This document shows positions 25,392 through 33,280 of a stretch of 64,000 nucleotides of DNA, piece after piece (positions within the stretch are counted from its first letter, which is position 1; each line of letters begins with the position of its first letter). The notes beneath the pieces were generated by a model, which did not search any database, was not told the DNA's origin, and saw nothing but the letters and a program-made list of their open reading frames with translations. Where the stretch lies: contig NZ_VMOA01000025.1 in assembly GCF_020662345.1 (NCBI RefSeq), positions 1-64,000 on the forward strand, given 5' to 3'. The translations under genes were made by a program, and so were the position numbers. This DNA comes from Methylobacterium sp. W2. Its GTDB lineage: Bacteria > Pseudomonadota > Alphaproteobacteria > Rhizobiales > Beijerinckiaceae.

Positions 25392-25742
25392 TTGCCCCGC
25401 AGCCTCTTCCGCCCGCTCTGGATGATCGCACAAGCTTCCGCGATCGGCGGGCTCATGTGGATGAGCTTTTTCGGAGACGATATCGCAAGGCAGACGCCGA
25501 GAGGCCCTGTCGAGATCCTCGTCGCTCTCGCCATCTGGACCCTGCTCGTCGCCTTCGCCACCGCCGTGATCGTGAACCTATGGGATTGGGCGGCCCGGAA
25601 GGCGAAGGGACTCCGCCGTCCCGGACTGTCCCCCATGCGTCGCGAGGGTGACGATGCGGTTGAGCAGCGCGATAGTCGAGGCGCCCGGCTTGGCGTTGGC
25701 GAGCTGCGCCAGCCGCCGACCACCCTCCGGGGTCGTGAATAG
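25392..25742 (+). CDS. small two-TM protein overlapping the ejection-protein gene
   Basis: From TTG 25392 the product has two hydrophobic segments (MIAQASAIGGLMWMSFF and ILVALAIWTLLVAFATAVIV) followed by a basic, low-complexity tail. The last ~165 bases lie antisense to the 3' end of the large ejection protein, so the tail is probably non-conserved. It follows the Rap1a-like gene by three bases and ends the cargo operon. Confidence 0.5.
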   Translation: MPRSLFRPLWMIAQASAIGGLMWMSFFGDDIARQTPRGPVEILVALAIWTLLVAFATAVIVNLWDWAARKAKGLRRPGLSPMRREGDDAVEQRDSRGARLGVGELRQPPTTLRGRE

Positions 25743-28700
25743 CCGCGACAGCTCCTCGACGTTCTTTCCCGCCTGCCAGTTGTCGAACGCGTTCATGATG
25801 CGCGTCGGCAGCTTGAACCCGCCGGTGGCAGCCGCGCCGGCGAGCTCGCGCTTCAGCCCGCCATCCTTCAACTCCTCGCGCAGGGCGGTGTTGAACGTCG
25901 TCTTCGAGCCAATGCCCTGACGCTGGCCGGTCGCCTCCATGATGTCGAGAAACCGCGAGAAGCCCGAATTGAGGGTTTCGCCACCGGGGAGCGCCCGGAG
26001 CACTGCCGACAGGTTCTCGGCCTCAAGGGCATTGCCCCGGATCACGGCCGCGAACTTCGCGCCGCCGGCCTGGTTCGGGCCGGACTGGAGACGCTTCGTC
26101 GCCTTCGTGAACTCGGTGCCGAGATAGATCCGGACGAGCTCGCGAGCTGCTTTCTGATCGCTTCGTACCAGGCCCTGGACCGCTTTCGTGATGTCCTGCG
26201 CAGACCCTTCGAGTACCTCGTCGGGGAAGAGGACCTTGATCGCGGCCTTCGCGTCAGGGCGCTCGGCGATCTTGCCCAAGGGAGAGCGCTCGACGGCCTC
26301 GCGACCACGATACGCGGCAGCGAGCCGTTGGAGGCGCGAGCGGGCTTCCGGTAACTGCGCGAGGACGTCCTCGTTCTGGCGCATCGCGGCGGACAGACGA
26401 GAGGCGGAGGCGCCTCCCTCGCCGCCGGACACCTGATCCAGGATGCGGGTCACCTCCCGGTCCTGGAAAGCGCGCCGTGCCGCCGGGGTGGCATTCGCCA
26501 AGAACTCGCGGGCCGCAGTTGCGCCCTGGAGGTTGCTCGGCACCTGCTCGGCGGGCGTGGCCATGCGCTTCGTCAGCGGATCCTGCTGGACCACGCGGCC
26601 GAGAGGGGCGTTGCCCGTGAACGGCTCGATCGGCTTCGAGTTCGCAGCGAAGTTCGCGTCGGCCTTCGCCACCTCCGGCACCGCCTTCAGCTGGCCGTCG
26701 AGCGTCGAGCGAGCGATCATCAGGTCACGGACCTTCGTCGCGTCGCCGAGCTCCCGGGCCGACGAAATGGCCTGATCCAGGCGCTCGCGAGCGTGGAGCA
26801 GCCCCTCGACGCTGAGATCGGTCTCACCGCCGGGGCCGAACATATCCTTGCGGGTTTGGACGAGGGCGCCGCGCACGTCGCCCTTCGCCGTGCGCATCTG
26901 CGTGTCGATCGCGTCGAGCGCTGCCTGCGGGTTCACCTGGCCGTACCGCACATCGGGAATCGTCTCGGTGACGGTCGTCGACTTCACATACGGGTCGAGC
27001 GGGCCCTTCATGGCGCCGATCGTGCGCTCGTAGGCCTTCAGCGGGTCGGTCTCCTCACCCCGCATCAGCGCGCCGACGACACGCTCGCGGATGTCCGGGT
27101 GGATGCCCTTCGGGTCGACCTCTACGCGGGCGAGATCCTCGTCGAAGCGGCTCTCGGCCAGCGACCGGGCGTTCGCATAGTCGTCGGCAGCCTGACCGCC
27201 GGCGGCGCGGCCCTTCGGGCGACCGGCACTGTCGAGCGGGTAGGACGGCACACCGCGCTGCTCGTTCTGTAGCTTGCGCAGCAGCTCGGAGGAGATGTCA
27301 CGCGCCATGCCGCCATCGGCATCGGGACGGAAGTAACCCTCCTCGATCAGCCGCTCGCGCCAGAAATTGTCGAGGCCCTTGCCGTCCGGACGCGCAACCT
27401 TGCCGACACCCGGCACCATGAAGCGGTGGAGATCCGTCGCTGCCGCATCGCCATCCAGGCGCAGACCGCCATTCTTGGCGATGAAACGGGCAAGGCTGAC
27501 CCCGTTCGGATCGTCCGTGATTGCACCAGGTCGCTCGAACGCCTCGGCAGGGCGGGGCGCGCCGGACTCGAACTGTGGGCGTGAAAAGGCCGGCTGCGTG
27601 ACGATCGGCTCGCCCGGGCGCTCCACCTCGATGGTGCGCTCGATGCCAACGTTTTCCGGGGCGTTACGAGCCGCGGTGTAATCGGTCGCGGCCTGTGTTG
27701 ATCGGGCTGCCTCTCGCTGATCTGCGACGGACCGCATCTCGCGCTGAATGACCTGCCCGGCCTGATCCTGCGTCACACGAGGACCAGCGCCCTGGGTCGC
27801 GCGGATGACGGCCTGCCCCTCCGGCGTGCCGGCGACGGCCGACCTCGCGGCGGATTGAACCGCTTCGCCCACGCGCGCAGGAGAGGCGACGGCCGGCGCT
27901 ACGGCATCGAGAGCCTCACCGCCGGCGGTCCTGATCTGCCCCGGCCGCTTGGCGAAGAAATCCGCCATGCCACCCTCACCCTCGACGACGCGCATCACGT
28001 CACCGAGCCGGTTCGGACCGACGACCTGTTGCACCGCCTCCGGCCATGACAGCGGCACACCGCGAGCAGAGGCATCCGACACCAGGGACTGGATCTGCGT
28101 GACCTCGTTGGGCTTCAGCGTGCCGGCAGCGCGGTCGAAGATGCGCTCTGCCGAACTGCGCCGTCCGACGGCGCCAGCGCCGAGGCCTGCAGCGAGCCCA
28201 GCGCCCCCACGAACCCACGGCTCCAGCGCAGTGCCCTTCGTTGCCTGTCCCGCCGTCTCGCTGGCAAGCGCAGGCGCGACGGCGAATTTCGCGATCTGCT
28301 TGCCGACCTCGGCGCCGCCCTTCGCGATCGCGGAGGGACCGAACGAGCCGGGGAGAAACTCGCCCACGGTCTGGGCGTATTCCTCGGCGGTGGTCTGAGG
28401 CTTGTAGACCTCTTTCCCCGCCTTCATCCCTGACAACACGGTTTCCTGAGTCGGGAATCCATCGGCGATCAAGGGTCGCGTGTCGCCGCCGGGCATCTCG
28501 CTCGTCGGGGTCCGGCCCGTTGCGCGGACAATGGCCCGCGCCGCGGGAGCCATGAGGTGATCAGCCAGCCCAAGCACGGCATTCGGCAGGCCGCCGAGAC
28601 CCGCCACACCACGGTCGACACCTGTCTCGAGCGCACGGCCGAGGCCCTTCGCTGCGGTACCGACGCGGGCGAGCGTGCCCTCGGCCGGCTTGGCGTCCGG

Positions 28701-28784
28701 AAAATCGTCGAATAGCCCTTTCGGCGTGGTCGTGTTGCCGGTGTCCCTCGGCGCGTCCGGGAAATCGTCGAAAAGGCCAGGCAT
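25578..28784 (-). CDS. large internal virion / DNA ejection protein (gp16 position)
   Basis: The 1068-aa protein is Ala/Gly/Arg-rich. It starts with two copies of a GLFDDFPDA motif (residues 3-11 and about 22-30), then a glycine-rich segment near 185-200, then a long helical region. It is the last of three ejection-type genes after the gp10-like gene, the place of P22 gp16/gp20, whose products are injected with the DNA. ATG 28784 overlaps the preceding stop as ATGA, which sets the start; an upstream extension to 28829 is less likely. Confidence 0.7.
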   Translation of the reverse strand: MPGLFDDFPDAPRDTGNTTTPKGLFDDFPDAKPAEGTLARVGTAAKGLGRALETGVDRGVAGLGGLPNAVLGLADHLMAPAARAIVRATGRTPTSEMPGGDTRPLIADGFPTQETVLSGMKAGKEVYKPQTTAEEYAQTVGEFLPGSFGPSAIAKGGAEVGKQIAKFAVAPALASETAGQATKGTALEPWVRGGAGLAAGLGAGAVGRRSSAERIFDRAAGTLKPNEVTQIQSLVSDASARGVPLSWPEAVQQVVGPNRLGDVMRVVEGEGGMADFFAKRPGQIRTAGGEALDAVAPAVASPARVGEAVQSAARSAVAGTPEGQAVIRATQGAGPRVTQDQAGQVIQREMRSVADQREAARSTQAATDYTAARNAPENVGIERTIEVERPGEPIVTQPAFSRPQFESGAPRPAEAFERPGAITDDPNGVSLARFIAKNGGLRLDGDAAATDLHRFMVPGVGKVARPDGKGLDNFWRERLIEEGYFRPDADGGMARDISSELLRKLQNEQRGVPSYPLDSAGRPKGRAAGGQAADDYANARSLAESRFDEDLARVEVDPKGIHPDIRERVVGALMRGEETDPLKAYERTIGAMKGPLDPYVKSTTVTETIPDVRYGQVNPQAALDAIDTQMRTAKGDVRGALVQTRKDMFGPGGETDLSVEGLLHARERLDQAISSARELGDATKVRDLMIARSTLDGQLKAVPEVAKADANFAANSKPIEPFTGNAPLGRVVQQDPLTKRMATPAEQVPSNLQGATAAREFLANATPAARRAFQDREVTRILDQVSGGEGGASASRLSAAMRQNEDVLAQLPEARSRLQRLAAAYRGREAVERSPLGKIAERPDAKAAIKVLFPDEVLEGSAQDITKAVQGLVRSDQKAARELVRIYLGTEFTKATKRLQSGPNQAGGAKFAAVIRGNALEAENLSAVLRALPGGETLNSGFSRFLDIMEATGQRQGIGSKTTFNTALREELKDGGLKRELAGAAATGGFKLPTRIMNAFDNWQAGKNVEELSRLFTTPEGGRRLAQLANAKPGASTIALLNRIVTLATHGGQSGTAESLRLPGRPIP

Positions 28785-31045
28785 CACTGATCCAGTCGCT
28801 TGGGGTCGATACCGCGCGCCTTCAGCCACTCGGCGATGGCACCCTTATCCTTGCCGCTCGAGACCGCCTTCTTGGCCTCGAAGACGGCACGATCGGAGCT
28901 ATAGCTTTTTGGGAGAGCCTCGCGAGCCTCGCCTTTGGGGAGCGAGCTTGAGTCCGCTTCGGATGGTGCGGCCTTCTGCGCGCCCTGATACTCCTTCAGC
29001 CGCTGGTACGGGCTCGGGAGCGTCTTGATCGCTTGGTCCGCTTCGGACTGGCTGATTTCGCCGCGAAGGGCCTTGCCCGCGAGATCGCCGACCTGCGCCT
29101 GATAGTCGGCCATCCCGCGGAAGGTGTCAGCAATGACGGCGTTACCCTCGGGGGTCCTCAGAAGCGACGGCAGCGAGTTCTTGAACGACGCCCCTTCACG
29201 ATCCGAGGTGGCGCCCGAACCCGGGACGCGCATCTGAGGCGTCAGCTTGTCGACGAGTGAACCAAATGCCTCGATCTCGCCGAGCTTGCCGCCCACGAGA
29301 CCGTCCGCGACAGAATCGAGCCCGGCCGCCTTGGCGTACTGTGCCAGGCCGGCCCGCGCCTCAGTGAATTTCCCGGTGCCGATCTGGGCGCCGAGGTTGG
29401 CCAACGTGTCGATGTCCGCCCGGAGCGGCACAGCGCGATCGGCAGCGTCCACCATCTCGCCGTAACGCTTGGCCTGGATCTCGTTCGCTTTCTCGGCGAA
29501 CTTGCCCGCGCCCTTCGTGTCGATCTTCACCTCGGTCTTCGCGCCGCCGATGGTGAAAGGCTTGCCGTCCGCTCCCATGCCGACGGACGAGTCCTGCGGC
29601 ACTCTCCAAGCCTGACGCTCATCGTCCGTGAACGGACGCGGCTGCTGGCCGGCGATGATGACCCGCGACTTGCTCGGGTCGCTCGGGTGCAGGGCCACCA
29701 TGCCGACGCCGGGCATCGACTGGTACGTGAACTTGTCGTCCTTTTCCGGGGCCGAATAGATCGGCTGGCCGGTGGACAGGTCGATGACGCTGTTACCCAC
29801 GGTCGCGGTCTGGCGCTTCGCCTGTCCGACGGGGACGATCGCCTGCGTCTGCTTGTTCACCCAGGCCGACTGACCGTTGACGTCCTGGAGGCTCCACGGG
29901 CTGTCCTTGCCCTGCAAGATCGACTGATAGACCGACGTCGCCATGGCGCGGGTGTTGGGGTTGCGCCACGCCTGTTTCAGGATCTCGGCCTGCTCGGGCG
30001 AGATGCGGGACGTGCCGCCGCCCATGCCTGCGAAGCCCTGCGCCACCGGGGCGGCAGCGGGTGCGGGCGTGGCGGCCGGCGCGGGCTGACCGGGGATCTG
30101 GAACTGTGCGGGCTGCGCGCCAGCGACCGGCATATCGGCTTCCGGGGAGGCCTGCGCGGACGCCACAGCGGTCGGCGCCGTAGGAAGCGCGTTCGGGTCG
30201 AAACCTCCCTGCGCCTGCGATCCGAGGAACGTCGGCACGCGGGCGCCGGTCGGCCGAGCGGGGGATACCGGCATCGTCGCCGGAGCGCCGGCCGACATCA
30301 TGCTCGGGACGCCAGCGACCGCGCCGCCGGCGGGCAGGGTCGGGGTCGCCACCGGCTCGCGGTTCACGAAGCGACCGGTGCGCTCGGCATAGACTTCGCC
30401 GGCAGTCTTGGGCGAGCCATCGCGGTTAAAGAAGATCGTCCGGTTCGCGCGCGCCGCACCGGGGGTGACGAACGCCGTCGCCGGGGCGTCGGGGTTGTTG
30501 ATCGCGCCGGGAATGAACTTCTGCGCGCCGCCCGCGCCGAGGAAGTGAGCGACGTACAGGTTCCCCGGGTCGATCGGGATGCCGGCTTTGGACAGCACGT
30601 TGGCGTTGTCGCTGGTGAAGGCGGCCATCGCTTTTTCCTGCTGGGCCGGATCGCTCCACCCGCCCGGCTGCAGGCCGAGTTCGGGGTGCGCCCTCGCCAC
30701 GCTCTGCCACGTCGAGTTGGTGAACTGGTACCGGCCCTTCGCGGTGCTGTTCGGATTGGCAGCGAGATCATTGCCGCCAGATTCCTTCGCTCGCGTGGTC
30801 GCAAGGTAATCGCCCATCGCGCCGCCGGCGCCGGCGAAGGTCGGTACCTTCGGGCCGGCATCCTGGCCGAGCGTGCCCATGGTGATCGCCGGGGCGGCCG
30901 AGGCCGCGCTCTGCATGCCGATCATCTTGCCGAACAGATCGCCGGCGTCGCGGTCCTGCTTGGCCTTCAACCCGGCCTCGTAGGACTTGTCGAACGTGTC
31001 GCCGATGCCGGAGATCATGCCGTAGATGTTGAGGCCGCCGCTCAT
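28784..31045 (-). CDS. internal virion protein with lytic transglycosylase-like domain
   Basis: The 753-aa protein has a lysozyme-like segment at about residues 80-180: TTRAKESGGNDLAANPNST with the candidate catalytic Glu, KGRYQFTNSTWQSVARAHPE and a following AHFLGAGGAQKFI helix. A Pro/Ala-rich linker (about 240-345) separates this from a long helical C-terminus. Ejection proteins with this architecture open the peptidoglycan during DNA entry. It is coupled to the gp16-position gene by ATGA. Confidence 0.78.
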   Translation of the reverse strand: MSGGLNIYGMISGIGDTFDKSYEAGLKAKQDRDAGDLFGKMIGMQSAASAAPAITMGTLGQDAGPKVPTFAGAGGAMGDYLATTRAKESGGNDLAANPNSTAKGRYQFTNSTWQSVARAHPELGLQPGGWSDPAQQEKAMAAFTSDNANVLSKAGIPIDPGNLYVAHFLGAGGAQKFIPGAINNPDAPATAFVTPGAARANRTIFFNRDGSPKTAGEVYAERTGRFVNREPVATPTLPAGGAVAGVPSMMSAGAPATMPVSPARPTGARVPTFLGSQAQGGFDPNALPTAPTAVASAQASPEADMPVAGAQPAQFQIPGQPAPAATPAPAAAPVAQGFAGMGGGTSRISPEQAEILKQAWRNPNTRAMATSVYQSILQGKDSPWSLQDVNGQSAWVNKQTQAIVPVGQAKRQTATVGNSVIDLSTGQPIYSAPEKDDKFTYQSMPGVGMVALHPSDPSKSRVIIAGQQPRPFTDDERQAWRVPQDSSVGMGADGKPFTIGGAKTEVKIDTKGAGKFAEKANEIQAKRYGEMVDAADRAVPLRADIDTLANLGAQIGTGKFTEARAGLAQYAKAAGLDSVADGLVGGKLGEIEAFGSLVDKLTPQMRVPGSGATSDREGASFKNSLPSLLRTPEGNAVIADTFRGMADYQAQVGDLAGKALRGEISQSEADQAIKTLPSPYQRLKEYQGAQKAAPSEADSSSLPKGEAREALPKSYSSDRAVFEAKKAVSSGKDKGAIAEWLKARGIDPKRLDQ

Positions 31046-31046
31046 G

Positions 31047-31724
31047 TCAGGCTCCAGCGCCGAAGATCGAGAAGGCCTTGCCGGCGAGGTTCGAGATCAA
31101 GTTCGCGCCACCCATGAGCGCCTGGAAGCGGTTGCCCGCCGCCTGCTGACCGGCGAGCAGCCCGGCGGACTGCGCCTGGCCGATACCCTGCGCGGTCTGG
31201 GTCGCGATGCCGGCCTTGGCCTGGCCGACGCCGAGGGCGGCGCTGCCGAGTTGGCCGAACGTACCGGCCTCGCCCGTGGTCGCGCCGTAGCGCTTCGTGT
31301 CGAGGCCGCTGAGATTGGACAGCCAGTTGTTCCAGTCCTGCGAGGCGAGGCCCTGCGAGAACTTCATCGCGTCGGTATCGGCATTGCCCGATGCGAGGGT
31401 CCCGGAGGCGGCGCGCGTGCGCTGGAGCGCCTGCATGCCCTGGTCGAGGTTGAAGCTGTAGCCGGGGCTTGAGGTGAAGGCGGACTGCGCGGCGCCCGCG
31501 CCTTCCTTGCCGTTCACGCCCAACGCGTCCTGGTAGAGCTTGGAGCCGGCGCCGTAGCTGTCAGCGAGGCCACCGAAGATGTTTCCGGCCTGGCCGTAGG
31601 CGTTCGAGGCCTGACCGTAAGCGGTATCGAGCGCGTCGTTCGCCTGACCCTGGCCCTTCACGAGGGCGGCTTCCTGCGCGATCGCGGCGAGGCGTCCGGC
31701 GCGGCCTGAGAAGATCGATGCCAT
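31047..31724 (-). CDS. gp7-like ejection protein
   Basis: The 225-aa protein is helical and Ala/Gly/Gln-rich with repeated AYGQA motifs (about residues 34-47). It has a hydrophobic C-terminal part (GGANLISNLAGKAFSIFG) that could insert into a membrane. Size and place correspond to the first P22 ejection protein. Its stop is one base before the next start. Confidence 0.68.
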   Translation of the reverse strand: MASIFSGRAGRLAAIAQEAALVKGQGQANDALDTAYGQASNAYGQAGNIFGGLADSYGAGSKLYQDALGVNGKEGAGAAQSAFTSSPGYSFNLDQGMQALQRTRAASGTLASGNADTDAMKFSQGLASQDWNNWLSNLSGLDTKRYGATTGEAGTFGQLGSAALGVGQAKAGIATQTAQGIGQAQSAGLLAGQQAAGNRFQALMGGANLISNLAGKAFSIFGAGA

Positions 31725-31733
31725 GACGGACTC

Positions 31734-31862
31734 CTATCGCGCTTCGAGCGCGGCGATGCGGGCTTCGAGCTCGGCGGCGTAAGCAAGGAGGCCAGCGAGG
31801 AAGCGGAACCACTCGGGTGCCAGCGCGAGCGTCGAGGCGTTCGGAAGGGTGGGCTTGCTCAT
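31734..31862 (-). CDS. 42-aa coiled-coil microprotein of the tail-needle position
   Basis: The peptide reads MSKPTLPNASTLALAPEWF and then a helix with heptad-like Leu/Ala spacing to the end (AAELEARIAALEAR). Its ATG overlaps the gp10-like stop (ATGA), which strongly supports translation. In P22 this place holds gp26/gp14; here the protein is far shorter. Confidence 0.65.
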   Translation of the reverse strand: MSKPTLPNASTLALAPEWFRFLAGLLAYAAELEARIAALEAR

Positions 31863-33280
31863 TCGGTGCGGGTCTCCACCGCCATCGCGCCGCCGAGCAG
31901 CGCGACATAGACCGGGTCCGATACGTCGATGCGCCAGGTGCGGCCCTGGATGCCGGTGAGCCCCGTGCGCAGCAGGTTCACGCGGGCTCGGGTCTCACCC
32001 TGCCGGCCGAGCGAGCGCACGAGCGGGCTGGACCAGACCGCCCCGCCGTCATCCGACCACGACACCAGGACCTCCGGCGTCTCCACGGTGTCACCGCCGC
32101 CGGCGCGACCGCGTCCAACCACGAAATCGAAGTCGGCGCGGGGCACGGCGACACGCTGGGGGAAGGACGCTCCGGGCAGGGATTCGACCCGGAAGCGCAG
32201 CGGCGCGCCGTCTTCCTGGAACACGTCCTCTCGTACCTCGAGCAGGCCGGGCCCGAGGCGATCGCCAAGGAGCCAGCGCCCGAAGGCCTTCACCGACTGC
32301 GTCGCCCGCCAGCGGCTCTCCGCGTAGCTGGCCCGTTCGTGCCACTGCTCGGTGGTCAGGTCGTAGACCCACGTCCGGCCGGGCATGGAGATCGCCCAGA
32401 ATGCGTGCCCGGCGACGAGATGGACCGAGGCCTCGATCGCGGTGGCATCGATCTTCGCCGCGGCGGCGAGATCGCGCTCGACGTCGTGGTTCGAGATCCG
32501 CTTCGGGGCGTACCCGGAGAGCTGATAGACGACGCCGTCATCACCGGCCCAGATCAGTTCGTTCGACCAGCCTTCCTCGTGCCCGGCGACCGCCCACGGC
32601 CCGATGAGGCCGCGCGGGATGCCGGTGACACGAGAGAGCGGGAAGCCGTTCTGATTGGCCGGACCGCCGTAGACGCCGATCTCCTGAGGACCGAACAGGA
32701 ATAGCTCGGACCGGAACGCGATCGCGCGCATCAGGCCGCCCGGGCGGGCCTGTTCGGTCGTGTAATCGAGGGTGTTGAACGTCGTGTCGTTCAGGCCTGA
32801 TGCGTAGCAGCGGCCATCGCCGCCGGTGAAGAAGAACCAGCCGAGCAGGAACTCGACGGAGTTCGGCGCCGGGAACGAGCCGGGAATCGCGAGCGGCGTC
32901 GGGATGCCGTTCGAGGTCAGGGTGTAGGTCCCATACTCCGTCACGCACACGGTCTGCGGGACCGGCGCCCGGTTGTTGCGGGCGATGGTGATCCGCCGCG
33001 TGCCCGGCAGGTCGCCGAGCGGCATGACCGATCCATCGGCGCGGATCTGGACCAGCTTGTCCCGGTAGGCAGCGAGGAGCGTGTCGCCGAGGGTCCGCAT
33101 GCCGCGGGGACCGCGCAGGCCGGTATCGGCGAAGCGAGCGAGGCCCGGCACGCGGCGGATCGAGACCGGGCCGCGGCTGCCGTCACCGAGCTGCTCGACG
33201 AAGGCGTTGATGAGTCGGCCCGAACCCTCCTCGGCGGAGAGGCCGGGACGGGACGAGGTCGGGAACGCGATCGCGGCCAT
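31859..33280 (-). CDS. P22 gp10-like packaged DNA stabilisation protein
   Basis: The 473-aa protein is almost the length of P22 gp10 (tail hub, closes the portal after packaging). It is beta-rich with repeated WAGDDGVVYQLSGY, TWVYDLTTEQWHERASY and similar blade-like motifs, as in beta-propeller tail hubs. The N-terminus (GRLINAFVEQ) and order between the gp4-position gene and the ejection genes agree. Its start overlaps the stop of the eight-repeat protein. Confidence 0.82.
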   Translation of the reverse strand: MAAIAFPTSSRPGLSAEEGSGRLINAFVEQLGDGSRGPVSIRRVPGLARFADTGLRGPRGMRTLGDTLLAAYRDKLVQIRADGSVMPLGDLPGTRRITIARNNRAPVPQTVCVTEYGTYTLTSNGIPTPLAIPGSFPAPNSVEFLLGWFFFTGGDGRCYASGLNDTTFNTLDYTTEQARPGGLMRAIAFRSELFLFGPQEIGVYGGPANQNGFPLSRVTGIPRGLIGPWAVAGHEEGWSNELIWAGDDGVVYQLSGYAPKRISNHDVERDLAAAAKIDATAIEASVHLVAGHAFWAISMPGRTWVYDLTTEQWHERASYAESRWRATQSVKAFGRWLLGDRLGPGLLEVREDVFQEDGAPLRFRVESLPGASFPQRVAVPRADFDFVVGRGRAGGGDTVETPEVLVSWSDDGGAVWSSPLVRSLGRQGETRARVNLLRTGLTGIQGRTWRIDVSDPVYVALLGGAMAVETRTE